This document shows positions 48,401 through 56,339 of a stretch of 64,000 bases of DNA, piece by piece; position 1 is the stretch's first letter, and every line of letters begins with the position of its first letter. Both the position numbers and the translations under genes were made by a program. This DNA comes from Notospermus geniculatus (lineage: Eukaryota > Nemertea > Pilidiophora > Heteronemertea > Lineidae): assembly GCA_002633025.1 (NCBI GenBank), contig NMRB01002225.1, positions 36,332 to 100,331 of the forward strand, given 5' to 3'. The notes below the pieces were generated by a model. That model was not told the DNA's origin. It searched no databases and saw nothing but the letters and a program-made list of their open reading frames with translations.

Positions 48401-48624
48401 AAGTTTGTTGTAAATCCGTCCACTCCACCCGGCGGGACCCGGCATGTTTGTCTACAAACAGGGCACGGGAACTCACCATCTCTTGCTGCCGTTTGTATAT
48501 AAGTCCGCAGGCAGTTTTTACAAAACGAGTGGTTGCAGCTTCCAACTACTTTCGGTTCCTCATACGTCTCAGTACATATGGGACATTCAAGTTCTTTGAG
48601 GAGACCGCTGTCAGCAGACGACAT
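45451..48624 (-). CDS. TRIM-family RING/B-box protein, frameshifted
   Basis: Predicted E3 ubiquitin ligase. First coding exon (48624 to about 48170): RING with CPICTETYEEP, CNHSFCKNC and FPCPVC (C3HC4), then B-box 1 (CSYC, CCPQC, LCDDC, HKDH). A 5' UTR acceptor (TTATTATAG) lies just before the ATG. The last exon (from about 47030) resumes with the B-box 2 residues FCTSCDRPICVVC, a long coiled coil, and a C-terminal region with repeated beta-strand patterns (VISVAFLSKDRIAAVV, VLLWDL, FLVSHVKFPYDHIAL) like a propeller, stop at 45451. Two oddities: reading frame changes within about 46560-46640, next to a six-T run, and the exon junction falls inside B-box 2, where the best phase-matched splice (donor after 48175, acceptor TATTCAG) leaves extra residues. 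It could be a decaying paralog or sequence error. Confidence 0.7.
47046..48080. other. TRIM intron and TAGGCCTA-rich repeats
   Basis: The sequence between the two TRIM exons contains many TAGGCCTA words and a mirrored pair near 47230-47275 (GAGAGGATGCATTG/CAATGCATCCTCTC). Its ORFs show no motif. Confidence 0.5.
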
Positions 48625-49182
48625 CTTGCCTATAATAAGACATAAAATAATCAGTTGTTAGTTTGTACGGAATGATCATCCCTAGACTGAAGTTTAAGTC
48701 TCCCAAATTTGAACAAATTTGATGGACCTATGTAGGATCAAACGAATCAAGCATAAAGGTTCAACTTACAAAGTAAGCATTTTATAAATGTGGACAATAT
48801 CCCTTTAAACCTCAACAGATTTGCATTCTGACTCTTCCATATGATAGGCGAGACCCTTCTGCATGTTTCTGCAAATTTTGTTGAATTCCGATAAGCTGAT
48901 CATATGATACAAAAGGACTGAATTAATAAGAACCCCACAAACAATGAGAGTGCAGGGTCATCTGTGTACATTTGAATAGGGTTACGTACATTTGCACATG
49001 GAACCCTAATTGTGCTGAAAGTACCTTTGCTGTCCTCAGAAATGGAATTCAAGGCATTACGTTGGCAGATTCATGTACCCCTTCACCACAAAAAAAGTTG
49101 AAGTTCGTGCCGATTAAGTAAAGCCGAAATTCAGGCAGTGAGAGACATCTGGTGGCAAGACATTAGTGTGTCCTTCAGTTAT

Positions 49183-49497
49183 GCTGAATCGGTTAATGTC
49201 GTCCTGGGTACACCTCATTATTACCCTGGGTATTCTGGGTAATCCTTTTTGTTACCCAGGACAATCCTGGGTATAAATAAGGTACCTTAACATTACCCAG
49301 TTTGAAATGCGTGCCATTTTCCACCTGCAGATATACCGCAACTTTGGGCGCAGGTGGAAATTGGGGCGGGTTTTTAAACTGGGTAATGTTAAAGTACCTT
49401 AATTGTACCCAGGACGATCATGGGTAACAAAAAGGATTACCCAGGATTACCCTGGGTAATAATGAGGTATACCCAGGACGACATTAACCGATTCAGC
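49183..49497. mobile_element. MITE family M9, copy 2
   Basis: GCTGAATCGGTTAATGTCGT then CCTGGGTA match the ends of 3889-4264. Flanking 9-mers TTCAGTTAT (49174-49182) and TTCAGTTAG (49498-49506) differ at one base, consistent with an older 9-bp target duplication. The interior repeats TACCCAGGA/TCCTGGGTA. Confidence 0.7.
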
Positions 49498-49619
49498 TTC
49501 AGTTAGTTCATCGTTCGCAGTTAAATCTTTATGGTTGATTCCTTTATGGTAAAGATTAATTAACATTTTTATGGGTTCGGTTTTTGGGGGTCACCCTGTA
49601 AATTGCTCGGCGCCTGATG

Positions 49620-49905
49620 GTTAAAGTTAAAGTTAAAGTTTGGGTTTATAGTCTGATATCAACAACGGTAGAGGTGTCATCCGACTTCACACTTTAACCC
49701 CAGTCTGTCCTGAAACCTTTCAGTAGAACTCAGATGAGCTGCTCATTCAGCGCATACAATCTGAGCAACATTTATACACCTGGGTGGAGAGAGGCCAGTA
49801 AGGCAAAGAGACCTGCCCAAAGTCTCACGCCAGCAGCGGGATTCGAACCCGGGATCCTCTAACCGCTAGTCGGAGGCCCGAACCACTACACCACCGTGGC
49901 TCACC
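49620..49905 (-). mobile_element. tRNA-derived SINE, copy 2
   Basis: Reverse-strand copy of 28231-28512: B box (GGGATTCGAACCC on plus) near 49840, head at about 49890, and a tail of TTAAAG repeats at 49620-49640 on plus. Confidence 0.8.
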
Positions 49906-50571
49906 GTGGCACCAACATGGGCTCTGAACTTGGCGTTCATTTTGCATGATTTCAGTTGTAAAAGTCCTTTAGTCCTCAAATATACAAGCATACGGCGTGT
50001 CCCTCAAAAAAGTATTTTTAAAGATGAACTGCGTAAAGAAAACCAGCGCACCGGTTGTTTTAAAAGCCCATAAGGTGAGGCCTAGTACATACCATCGTCG
50101 GCGACCGATCGCGCGATCTCCTGTTCGACGCCGACCCCATCGAGCGATTTGATTGGCGTCTGATCGCGAGACTGTAATTACTTGAGTCATTTCATAGTCG
50201 TCTTCGCTGAGGTACGAATCAACTCTGCGAAATCGGCGTCCAGATTTTGATCGCGCGACGGACGCCCGCCGATGGTCGTAGTTCGAAGTATGAAACATGA
50301 CACACACCCGATGTGTATGGTAGCGCCACCGTCCAATGTACTGGCGACTAGAGCTAGCGCGTCAGCCGGACTAGTAGCGTCACCATATACATATGTGACT
50401 GATGTAGGAACTAAATGTTTACTGTGATAAGGACCCGCGCCCGTATAGTTTTTAGGGCGCGAGGGGTAGCTGGGCGTCGGGTTAGGTTTAGGGTTAGGAC
50501 TAGAAGTGAGGGTTTAGGTCCATATGGAAAATATTGTACGAATTGTATGAACAAAAATTCCATTCGCTGGC

Positions 50572-50636
50572 AGTTGGCCCAGTAGCCTAGTTGGCAGCAG
50601 TCAAGAGTCCCTGGGTTCGAGTCCCGGTTTGGGCAT
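50572..50636 (+). repeat. Truncated tRNA-like sequence
   Basis: CCCAGTAGCCTAGTTGGCAG resembles an A-box region and CTGGGTTCGAGTCCCGG is a good T-arm, followed by TTTGGGCA. The total is about 62-65 nt, too short for a full anticodon arm, so it is a tRNA relic or SINE head and not a working tRNA. Confidence 0.45.
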
Positions 50637-50897
50637 GGTTTTTTCGCATCCTTTATTTCATCAGCAGAACATTTTACAGAACTGTGAAAAATATTTAAGT
50701 CCGTGAAAAATATTCTAAGTCCGAGGCTGACGAGCTAGCGCTAGCCTGATGTGTCCAATGTATTGTTTGTTCCAACAGATTATCTCATTCTACAGGAGTA
50801 AAATGGGTCGACCACAGTATTAGGGAATTGAAAGGATCCAGATAGAAGAGGAAGATTTCCGTCACGCGCGTGCCCGAGCTTAATGTGTCATAACTGA

Positions 50898-51319
50898 CTT
50901 GATCCGTTTCACAAGGTAAAATTACTTATAGATGAACATTCTAAAAAATTATTAGGGTTTTATAATAGATATGTCGGGCCGACTGCAAAAGACAGAACAA
51001 AAGGAGTTCTAACAGGCGATGCCCCGATTAACTTTAAACCTTTCGAGTATTTCCTTATACACTGTGACATAATAAACACAGAAGATATCCTTTATAATGG
51101 TGAGAGAAGTGATGTATTTGTAAGGTTACCAGTTAAGGAATGCGATTTTGGAGAAATGCTACAATATAATTCATCAAGTATGAAAGAAAGACCTTGTAAA
51201 GAAAGATTTAACAAATTAAGACTTTGGGTTACAGATGAAAAGAATAAGAAAATAAAGTTTAATGATGCAAATATTCAGTATGAGTTATTAATCAGCTTTG
51301 CTGCACTGCGTGGATAAAA
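50898..51319 (+). CDS. Cassette ORF A, 5'-truncated, virus-like element protein
   Basis: An open frame of about 140 codons without an ATG at its beginning; a stop precedes it at 50895. Motifs: YNRYVGPTAKDRTKG, FEYFLIHCDIINTEDILYNG and a C-terminal LRLWVTDEKNKKIKFNDA followed by a hydrophobic strand. The same end pattern (ITDKNGKVVNF) occurs in ORF E, so the two belong to one structural family. I recognise this style from gene clusters repeated in invertebrate genomes, with no established function. AT-rich codons contrast with the flanks. It is followed 12 bases later by ORF B. Confidence 0.5.
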
Positions 51320-51331
51320 TTTTCCACATAA

Positions 51332-51664
51332 ATGAGCAGATATTGGGGTTATTCAAAGCGGCCAAAGAATTGGTATAAAATGTTAGAGGAATCTAATTTT
51401 ACAACTGAACGTGAATCATTTATAAAACCAGAAGTATCAGAAGTATCAGAACCAGATTTACTAGAACCTAAATTAATAGATGGTGAATGGGTTATTCCAC
51501 TTGAGCTCCCTAAACTACCTGAACTACCTGAACTACCTAAACCTAAACTACCTGAACCTGAACCACCTGAACCCGAACTACCTAAACGACCTAAGCTCCC
51601 TAGACTACCTGAACTACCTAAACTACCTAAACCTGAACCAGTTGACTCAACTATTTCATACTAA
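51332..51664 (+). CDS. Cassette ORF B, proline-rich 110-residue protein
   Basis: Starts SRYWGYSKRPKNWYKMLEES. The second half is a low-complexity run of LPELPK/LPKPE-type repeats. The combination of a WGYSKRP-like head with an acidic Pro-rich tail is shared by small proteins in comparable clusters of other invertebrates (recognition, not searched). The stop codon is four bases before the ORF C start. An open frame in +1 over the repeats is a by-product. Confidence 0.5.
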   Translation: MSRYWGYSKRPKNWYKMLEESNFTTERESFIKPEVSEVSEPDLLEPKLIDGEWVIPLELPKLPELPELPKPKLPEPEPPEPELPKRPKLPRLPELPKLPKPEPVDSTISY

Positions 51665-51668
51665 ATAA

Positions 51669-52310
51669 ATGGGTGAAGAAATTGAAACTAAACGATTATA
51701 TCCTGACTTGAACACAGAACCGTTACTTAATAATTCAACACAATTTAGATTACAACATATTTCAGAAATAAAAAAGTTCTTTGAAGAAGAGATAGAATTT
51801 AGAAGAAAGGTATTTTCCAAATATATGAAAGCGTTTAATGTTATGACAGGTGTTAGCCATGTTTTGAATATAACAAGTGTTGTTGCTGGTTCAGTTGGTA
51901 TAACTTCATTAGCTGGTGTAATTACAGCTCCAGTTGGTTTTGCTTTAGGGGGTGTAACAATTCTCTCTTCAATAGTTTCTTCAGGATTAACCTGGAAGAA
52001 AAAGAATATTCATCATAAACTTGAAAAACACGAAAAGATAGGAATGTTAGCGGTCTCAAAATTAAACACTGTTAATAACTTAATTTGTAAGGCTTTAACA
52101 GATTCCCATATTACACAAGAAGAATTCTCATTAATTACCAGTGAAAAGGAGAAATATATTATCCTATAGAATGGCATAAGAAAAAAACAAAGAGAAGATG
52201 CTGCAAACCAAAATGTTGATGTGGAAGCACTTAAAAAAACTTTTTTAGAAGAAGGAAAGAAATTAGCTCAAAACGAAATAATAAAAAAATTGAAACACGA
52301 AGTGATCTAA
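51669..52310 (+). CDS. Cassette ORF C, two-hairpin membrane-active-looking protein with one internal stop
   Basis: Helical N-terminus (HISEIKKFFEEEIEFRRK), two hydrophobic glycine-rich segments (GVSHVLNITSVVAGSVGI; ITAPVGFALGGVTILSSI), then a basic helix and KLNTVNNLICKALTDSHIT. A TAG at 52167-52169 interrupts the frame, but the same frame continues to 52310 with charged helical sequence ending EIIKKLKHEVI, so the stop looks like decay of a 213-residue protein. The layout matches a recurrent uncharacterised family in invertebrate genomes. The slippery site U UUU UUA at 52241-52247 lies in its frame. Confidence 0.55.
52241..52247 (+). promoter_or_regulatory. Candidate -1 ribosomal frameshift site U UUU UUA
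   Basis: ORF C codons here are ACT-TTT-TTA, so the heptamer is in the exact X XXY YYZ register. A -1 slip enters a frame open for 65 codons (52247-52444) ending in PSAPPNYY. No strong downstream pseudoknot is obvious to me by eye. Confidence 0.4.
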
Positions 52311-52444
52311 CAACAACAGTGAATCATAATTATAATTATTATTACTATTGGCAACCGCTCCCGTTTCACGATTATTACCCAAATGTATCTAGTACGCCTG
52401 TAGCCACTACGCTTACACCTTCAGCTCCACCAAATTATTACTAG
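52247..52444 (+). CDS. Cassette -1 frame tail with PSAPPNY motif
   Basis: An open frame overlapping the end of ORF C without its own ATG. It is basic at first, then rich in Asn, Tyr and Trp (NHNYNYYYYWQPLPF), and ends with PSAPPNYY at 52418-52441. PSAP (TSG101 type) and PPxY (NEDD4 WW type) overlap in this peptide, the pattern of late-domain motifs in budding viral structural proteins. Function here is inference. A second copy of the same tail lies at about 52640-52778. Confidence 0.4.
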   Translation, partial: RRRKEISSKRNNKKIETRSDLTTTVNHNYNYYYYWQPLPFHDYYPNVSSTPVATTLTPSAPPNYY

Positions 52445-52950
52445 TTAAATGAATATCGACTATTTCATTGATGAACCAGAATGTGAAGAAGCTATATTTG
52501 ATATTTATTTGGAACATTATCACTTCATTAAATCTATTACTTTAAAAAGTATAACATTTTATAATTCTTGGTGGACTGGGGATTTTCTTCCGCGAGTTAT
52601 AGACTATTTTTATTTTTTAGCTTATACATACTCAAAACGAAATAATAAAAAAATTGAAACACGAAGTAATCTAACAACAACAGTGAATCATAATTATAAT
52701 TATTATTACTATTGGCAGCCGCCCCCGTTTCACGATTATTACCCAATTATACCTTCAGCTCCACCAAATTATTATTAGTTAAATGAATATCGACTATTTT
52801 ATTGATGAGCCAGAATGTGAAGAAGCTACATTTGATATTTATTTGGAACATTATCACTTCATTAAATCTATTACTTTAAAAAGTATAACATTTTACAATT
52901 CTTGGTGGACTGGTGATTTTATTCCACAAGAAGTAAAAGTTTTTTATTTT
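52262..52950. repeat. Tandem duplication of ~355 bp
   Basis: The segment from CAAAACGAAATAATAAAA through the D start and on to TGGTGGACTGG occurs at about 52268-52585 and again at 52632-52915, with few differences (a ~30-bp deletion in the second unit before CCTTCAGCTCCACC). Confidence 0.75.
52449..52778 (+). CDS. Cassette ORF D1, chimera made by tandem duplication
   Basis: Starts NIDYFIDEPECEEAIFDIYL and is nearly identical to ORF D2 for its first 49 residues. After a junction near 52618 it runs into a second copy of the ORF C/-1 tail region, ending PSAPPNYY. It is therefore a truncated D copy fused to a duplicated tail, probably not an original gene. Confidence 0.5.
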   Translation: MNIDYFIDEPECEEAIFDIYLEHYHFIKSITLKSITFYNSWWTGDFLPRVIDYFYFLAYTYSKRNNKKIETRSNLTTTVNHNYNYYYYWQPPPFHDYYPIIPSAPPNYY

Positions 52951-53220
52951 TTAACAACTGAAGAATGGACCCAAAAAGGTGAAGTTGAAAATGCTGAAGA
53001 AATTTGTAGAGAAGAATTTTCAGCACCAAGATTTATCAATTCATGTAAGGCAAGTGTGGAAACTCGTCATAATTATTATAATGCGCCCCAAATAAGTGTT
53101 AAACAATACCATTTCCCATTTGGCCGGCATTTTAGTTTAAATAGTTTCTGTAATCAGTGGAATGAAATTATCAAAAATGGTGGAGTAGAGCATGTTAAAC
53201 TTCATTGTGAAGGAGTTTAA
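52783..53220 (+). CDS. Cassette ORF D2, 145 residues
   Basis: The complete version of the D head (FIDEPECEEATFDIYLEHYH) continues through EVKVFYFLTTEEWTQKG, YNAPQISVKQYHFPFGRHF and SLNSFCNQWNEIIKNGG. It overlaps ORF E by 29 bases in another frame; in comparable elements these parts appear to be one protein, so a small frameshift here is likely. No enzymatic motif is seen. Confidence 0.5.
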   Translation: MNIDYFIDEPECEEATFDIYLEHYHFIKSITLKSITFYNSWWTGDFIPQEVKVFYFLTTEEWTQKGEVENAEEICREEFSAPRFINSCKASVETRHNYYNAPQISVKQYHFPFGRHFSLNSFCNQWNEIIKNGGVEHVKLHCEGV

Positions 53221-53740
53221 ACTTGATCTGTTGTTCGATATTAAAAAAAAATCAATTCAATCTGAGGTTAAAATAGACGAAGAAGGAAGAACCATAAAAA
53301 CTACCACTGATAACAGAGTAGTAAAACATTTAGTAGAAGTAGTTAATAAATGGTTTGGTTTCAAACAAGAAACATTTACTAAAAAAGGTAAATACTATTC
53401 AACTAAACCATTACTATTTTATGTTACTAACCTCTTTTTAACAACTAACTTAATTAATAAACAATATACTCTTCATAATAATAAACATTCAGATATACTA
53501 TGTTCAATACCAGTTGATGATGGTGACCAGATTAAACTTCAAAGATTTAATCCAATTAGTTGTGGGTCTAGGGAGCAGTCTGGTGAGCATAGAAAAGTAG
53601 AAAGAATGACAAATCATCTAAAGTTCCAAATAACAGATAAAAATGGTAAAGTTGTAAATTTCAGAGGAAGTCAAGTATTGATTCATTTTACCCTTGAAAC
53701 TAATAAACTCGATTTATCTCCTATATACATAACTATGGGN
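53192..53740 (+). CDS. Cassette ORF E, truncated at an N
   Basis: About 180 codons in AT-rich sequence with beta-rich content and motifs VEVVNKWFGFKQETF, LLFYVTNLFLTT, SIPVDDGDQIKLQRFNP and LKFQITDKNGKVVNF, then a TLETNKLDLSPIYI segment. The frame meets an unknown base at 53740, after which composition and repeats are those of the host. Its end resembles ORF A. It is probably a structural-type protein of a virus-like or Maverick-like element; not proven. Confidence 0.45.
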
Positions 53741-53857
53741 TCCTATTATCAGGCCAAAAGGTTAGTAACCAGTGATTCTTGCATCTGTCATCTCATGTAA
53801 GCCAATCATCTGAAGCTGAGTCTTCGAAGGTTACCACTTTTAAGCTTGACAGCCTTA

Positions 53858-54093
53858 TAGTCCGACACAACCTTCGCGCGACCCAATGGAATGCGGAAAT
53901 ACGAAATCTGACAACAGCCTGTGGTTACCTAATTGTGTGTGTGAAAGTACAGGAGAGTATAATTTGGTCACGCTGTCCAATCGGTTATTCAAGAGTCATT
54001 TATTGAATAAGATTTGTGGTCAGCCTGTGGTTTGTGGTAAGCCTACTTCAGCATTCCACTGGGTCGCGCGAAGGTTGTGTCGGACTATAGAAG
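53858..54093. mobile_element. MITE with CTTATAGTCCGACACAACC ends
   Basis: CTTATAGTCCGACACAACCT…CGCGCGACCCA on the left is mirrored by TGGGTCGCGCGAAGGTTGTG…CGGACTATAGAAG on the right. It lies between the N at 53740 and the first visible SNX exon. Confidence 0.65.
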
Positions 54094-54252
54094 GGCACTA
54101 AATGGATGAGTTGCTATGTGACCTGCAATGATCCCTCCCTTGGGTGACACACTGGTCCCCGATACATTTAGAAGGCTAACCATTCTTATGTCTTTCTCTA
54201 TGAAAGTATGTCCTTATCTAACCAATATTAAGTCATTTCATTGTCCTTCCAG

Positions 54253-56335
54253 GATGTAGATGAATTCTTTGAGCACCAAAAGACCTTTCTAGTTGAATAT
54301 CATTCAAGAATAAAGGATGGAACTGCTAAGGGAGATAAGATGACTAAAACCCACAAGTGTAAGTCATAAGACACATCTTCAGCATACTTGTGTGTGTCAC
54401 GTGTCTTCATTACTGCCTCTGAACTATGTTAGAGTGTGTTAGAAGCCAATAACAAATGACTCCCTCACTGCCTGTTTGACTGATGCATGCTGCATGGAAG
54501 TGATTAGCAGATAGGTAGCATGATGTGCACTGTATCACAACACACAGCACAAACTCATCTGTCATGTTCACATAGGTCAAGACCTGGCAAATCTAACACA
54601 CACCATGGACTGTGGGCTTCCCGGTAGTTCCACAAAATTTGGATCTTGGTGAGGAAGAGAGGAACGGTGCTGAATAGAAACATGAACATATCAATATTGG
54701 TCTCCAAGTTCTTCTGAGAATTCATGACATTTCTAAGATTCTTTCGATGGAGTTGCCACAATATATCATTTGCTAGTTGCTGATCTGTCCTTCTTGTCTA
54801 TTTCCTGATTGATCTATTTCCTATTTCAGCTGTAGCTGATACGTACATTAAAATATCAAGTGGTCTCCTGCAGTTAGCGACACTTGAAAATACCGAATTA
54901 GACAAGTGAGTTAAAAGCTAATCAACATTATCCTGGTGAAGTAGATTAAAGCTCTTGTCACTCGTGTACTCACTCTGAGTTCATTTGTTTGTGTGGGTTA
55001 AAAAGTGATTCAACTCTTCTTCTATTTGCAGATTTTTTAATAGAATAGCTGAATGTTTTGAAAAGGCCAGAAAACTGGAGGGTCGTGTGGCGTCCGACGA
55101 GGACCTCAAACTTTCTGATACGCTGCGATATTACATGAGAGATTCAGCCGCTGCCAAGGCGTTACTCTACAGAAGAAGTCGAGCGTTAGCTGATTATGAA
55201 AATGCCAATAAAGCTCTTGATAAAGCCCGGTCAAAGAACAAAGATGTGCAGTCTGTAAGTCGAGATGTCGAACTCAAAAACTGATTGAATTCTTGCTATA
55301 GCATTCACCTTCTTTGTCATTGAAGTTTCTATCTTATCTTCATAGATGAGAGTTTTCCGGGAATTCCCGGATTTCCGGGAGCGGGCGCTACCAAATAAAT
55401 ATGGCTTTTTCGATTTCGCTTCATTCCGGCACCTGTGCTGTTCCCAGTCCCGGTTTTACATCCAACCATCAACAATCCTAGATTGGTTCTGTGATCTACC
55501 GCTAGGATTTGATGACAGCGATGGCGCCAAGATGGCGGCGGGCCGTCGGAAGGCCGTCGAATGGCAGGATTTGGGACATGACTTCTGGGGTCATGACTAA
55601 TTTCCGGGAATTTTTTGAAATGGCACTCTCATCTATGTATCTTGTAATGTTCTTTTCAGGCTGAGAATACCCAGCAGACTTGCTGTGAAAAGTTCGAAAG
55701 CATTTCAGAGACAGCAAAACAAGGTAAGTGACGAGTTGATCAAACTGTTGGCTCACATTGGTTTACACTCAGTGGACTGGTGAATGTTTCCTGTTGAAAC
55801 TTAAACATACTGAGGGCCCCTTACTACCTTACTACCAGCTGTAACGAGGCTGGTTGGCAAAGCTAAGGTAATACAACAGCCTCTGTCACTGATGATAATG
55901 AATCCAACAGTCCAAATTTGATCCTTGATGATGGTTTTATGTTTCAGAATTGACAGATTTTAAGGCCAGAAGAATCCAACACTTCAGAAAGAATCTGATT
56001 GATTTAGCAGAATTAGAATTGAAGCATGCCAAGGTAGGTCAGGTCGTGTCACATCATGCTGGCCAAAGGAGATGCATGAAACGAGTTTTTGTTCATTGGA
56101 ATCGTAGAGTTGTTTACAGCCTCCAGTGAATCTGTTAGTGGATGCTAGCAATCGTGGATCATGAGATATCACATGGATTAGGTTTTAATCAATATAATCG
56201 CTGTCATTGTGAGTGGAGTGTCCTCCTTGCTGACCTCGGGTCGACCCTCCATGTCTTACCATTCCCTCTTCTCTTCAACAGGCTCAAGTTCAACTGCTGC
56301 GAAACTGCATAGGCTCCTTGAAGGAGGAGATGTAA
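54253..56335 (+). CDS. snx6: Sorting nexin SNX5/SNX6-type, BAR-domain half
   Basis: Endosomal PX-BAR sorting nexin that pairs with SNX1/2 in retromer-associated tubular recycling. Six exons, all with GT-AG ends and consistent phases: 54253-54358, 54830-54905, 55032-55254, 55660-55723, 55948-56033 and 56282-56335, encoding 202 residues to the stop. Diagnostic blocks: DVDEFFEHQKTFLVEYH at the BAR start, ASDEDLKLSDTLRYYM, YRRSRALADYENANKALDKA, then FRKNLIDLAELELKHAK and a short C-terminal QLLRNC segment. The N-terminal PX exons are not recognised to the left of 54253 in this window, so the gene is incomplete as seen. The third intron contains a MITE (55342-55637). SNX5 and SNX6 are vertebrate duplicates; a single invertebrate orthologue of both is expected. 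Confidence 0.85.
55342..55637. mobile_element. MITE in SNX intron, CATAGATGAGAG ends
   Basis: ATAGATGAGAGTTTTCCGGG and the right end (TTCCGGGAATTTTTTGAAAT, then ACTCTCATCTAT) are inverted. The interior is GC-rich; its ORF is not part of the SNX gene. Confidence 0.6.
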
Positions 56336-56339
56336 CTGT

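Noticed and set aside
50572-50636. Functional tRNA gene
   Set aside because: A good T-arm but a total length near 62-65 nt and no proper anticodon stem; better a tRNA relic or SINE head.
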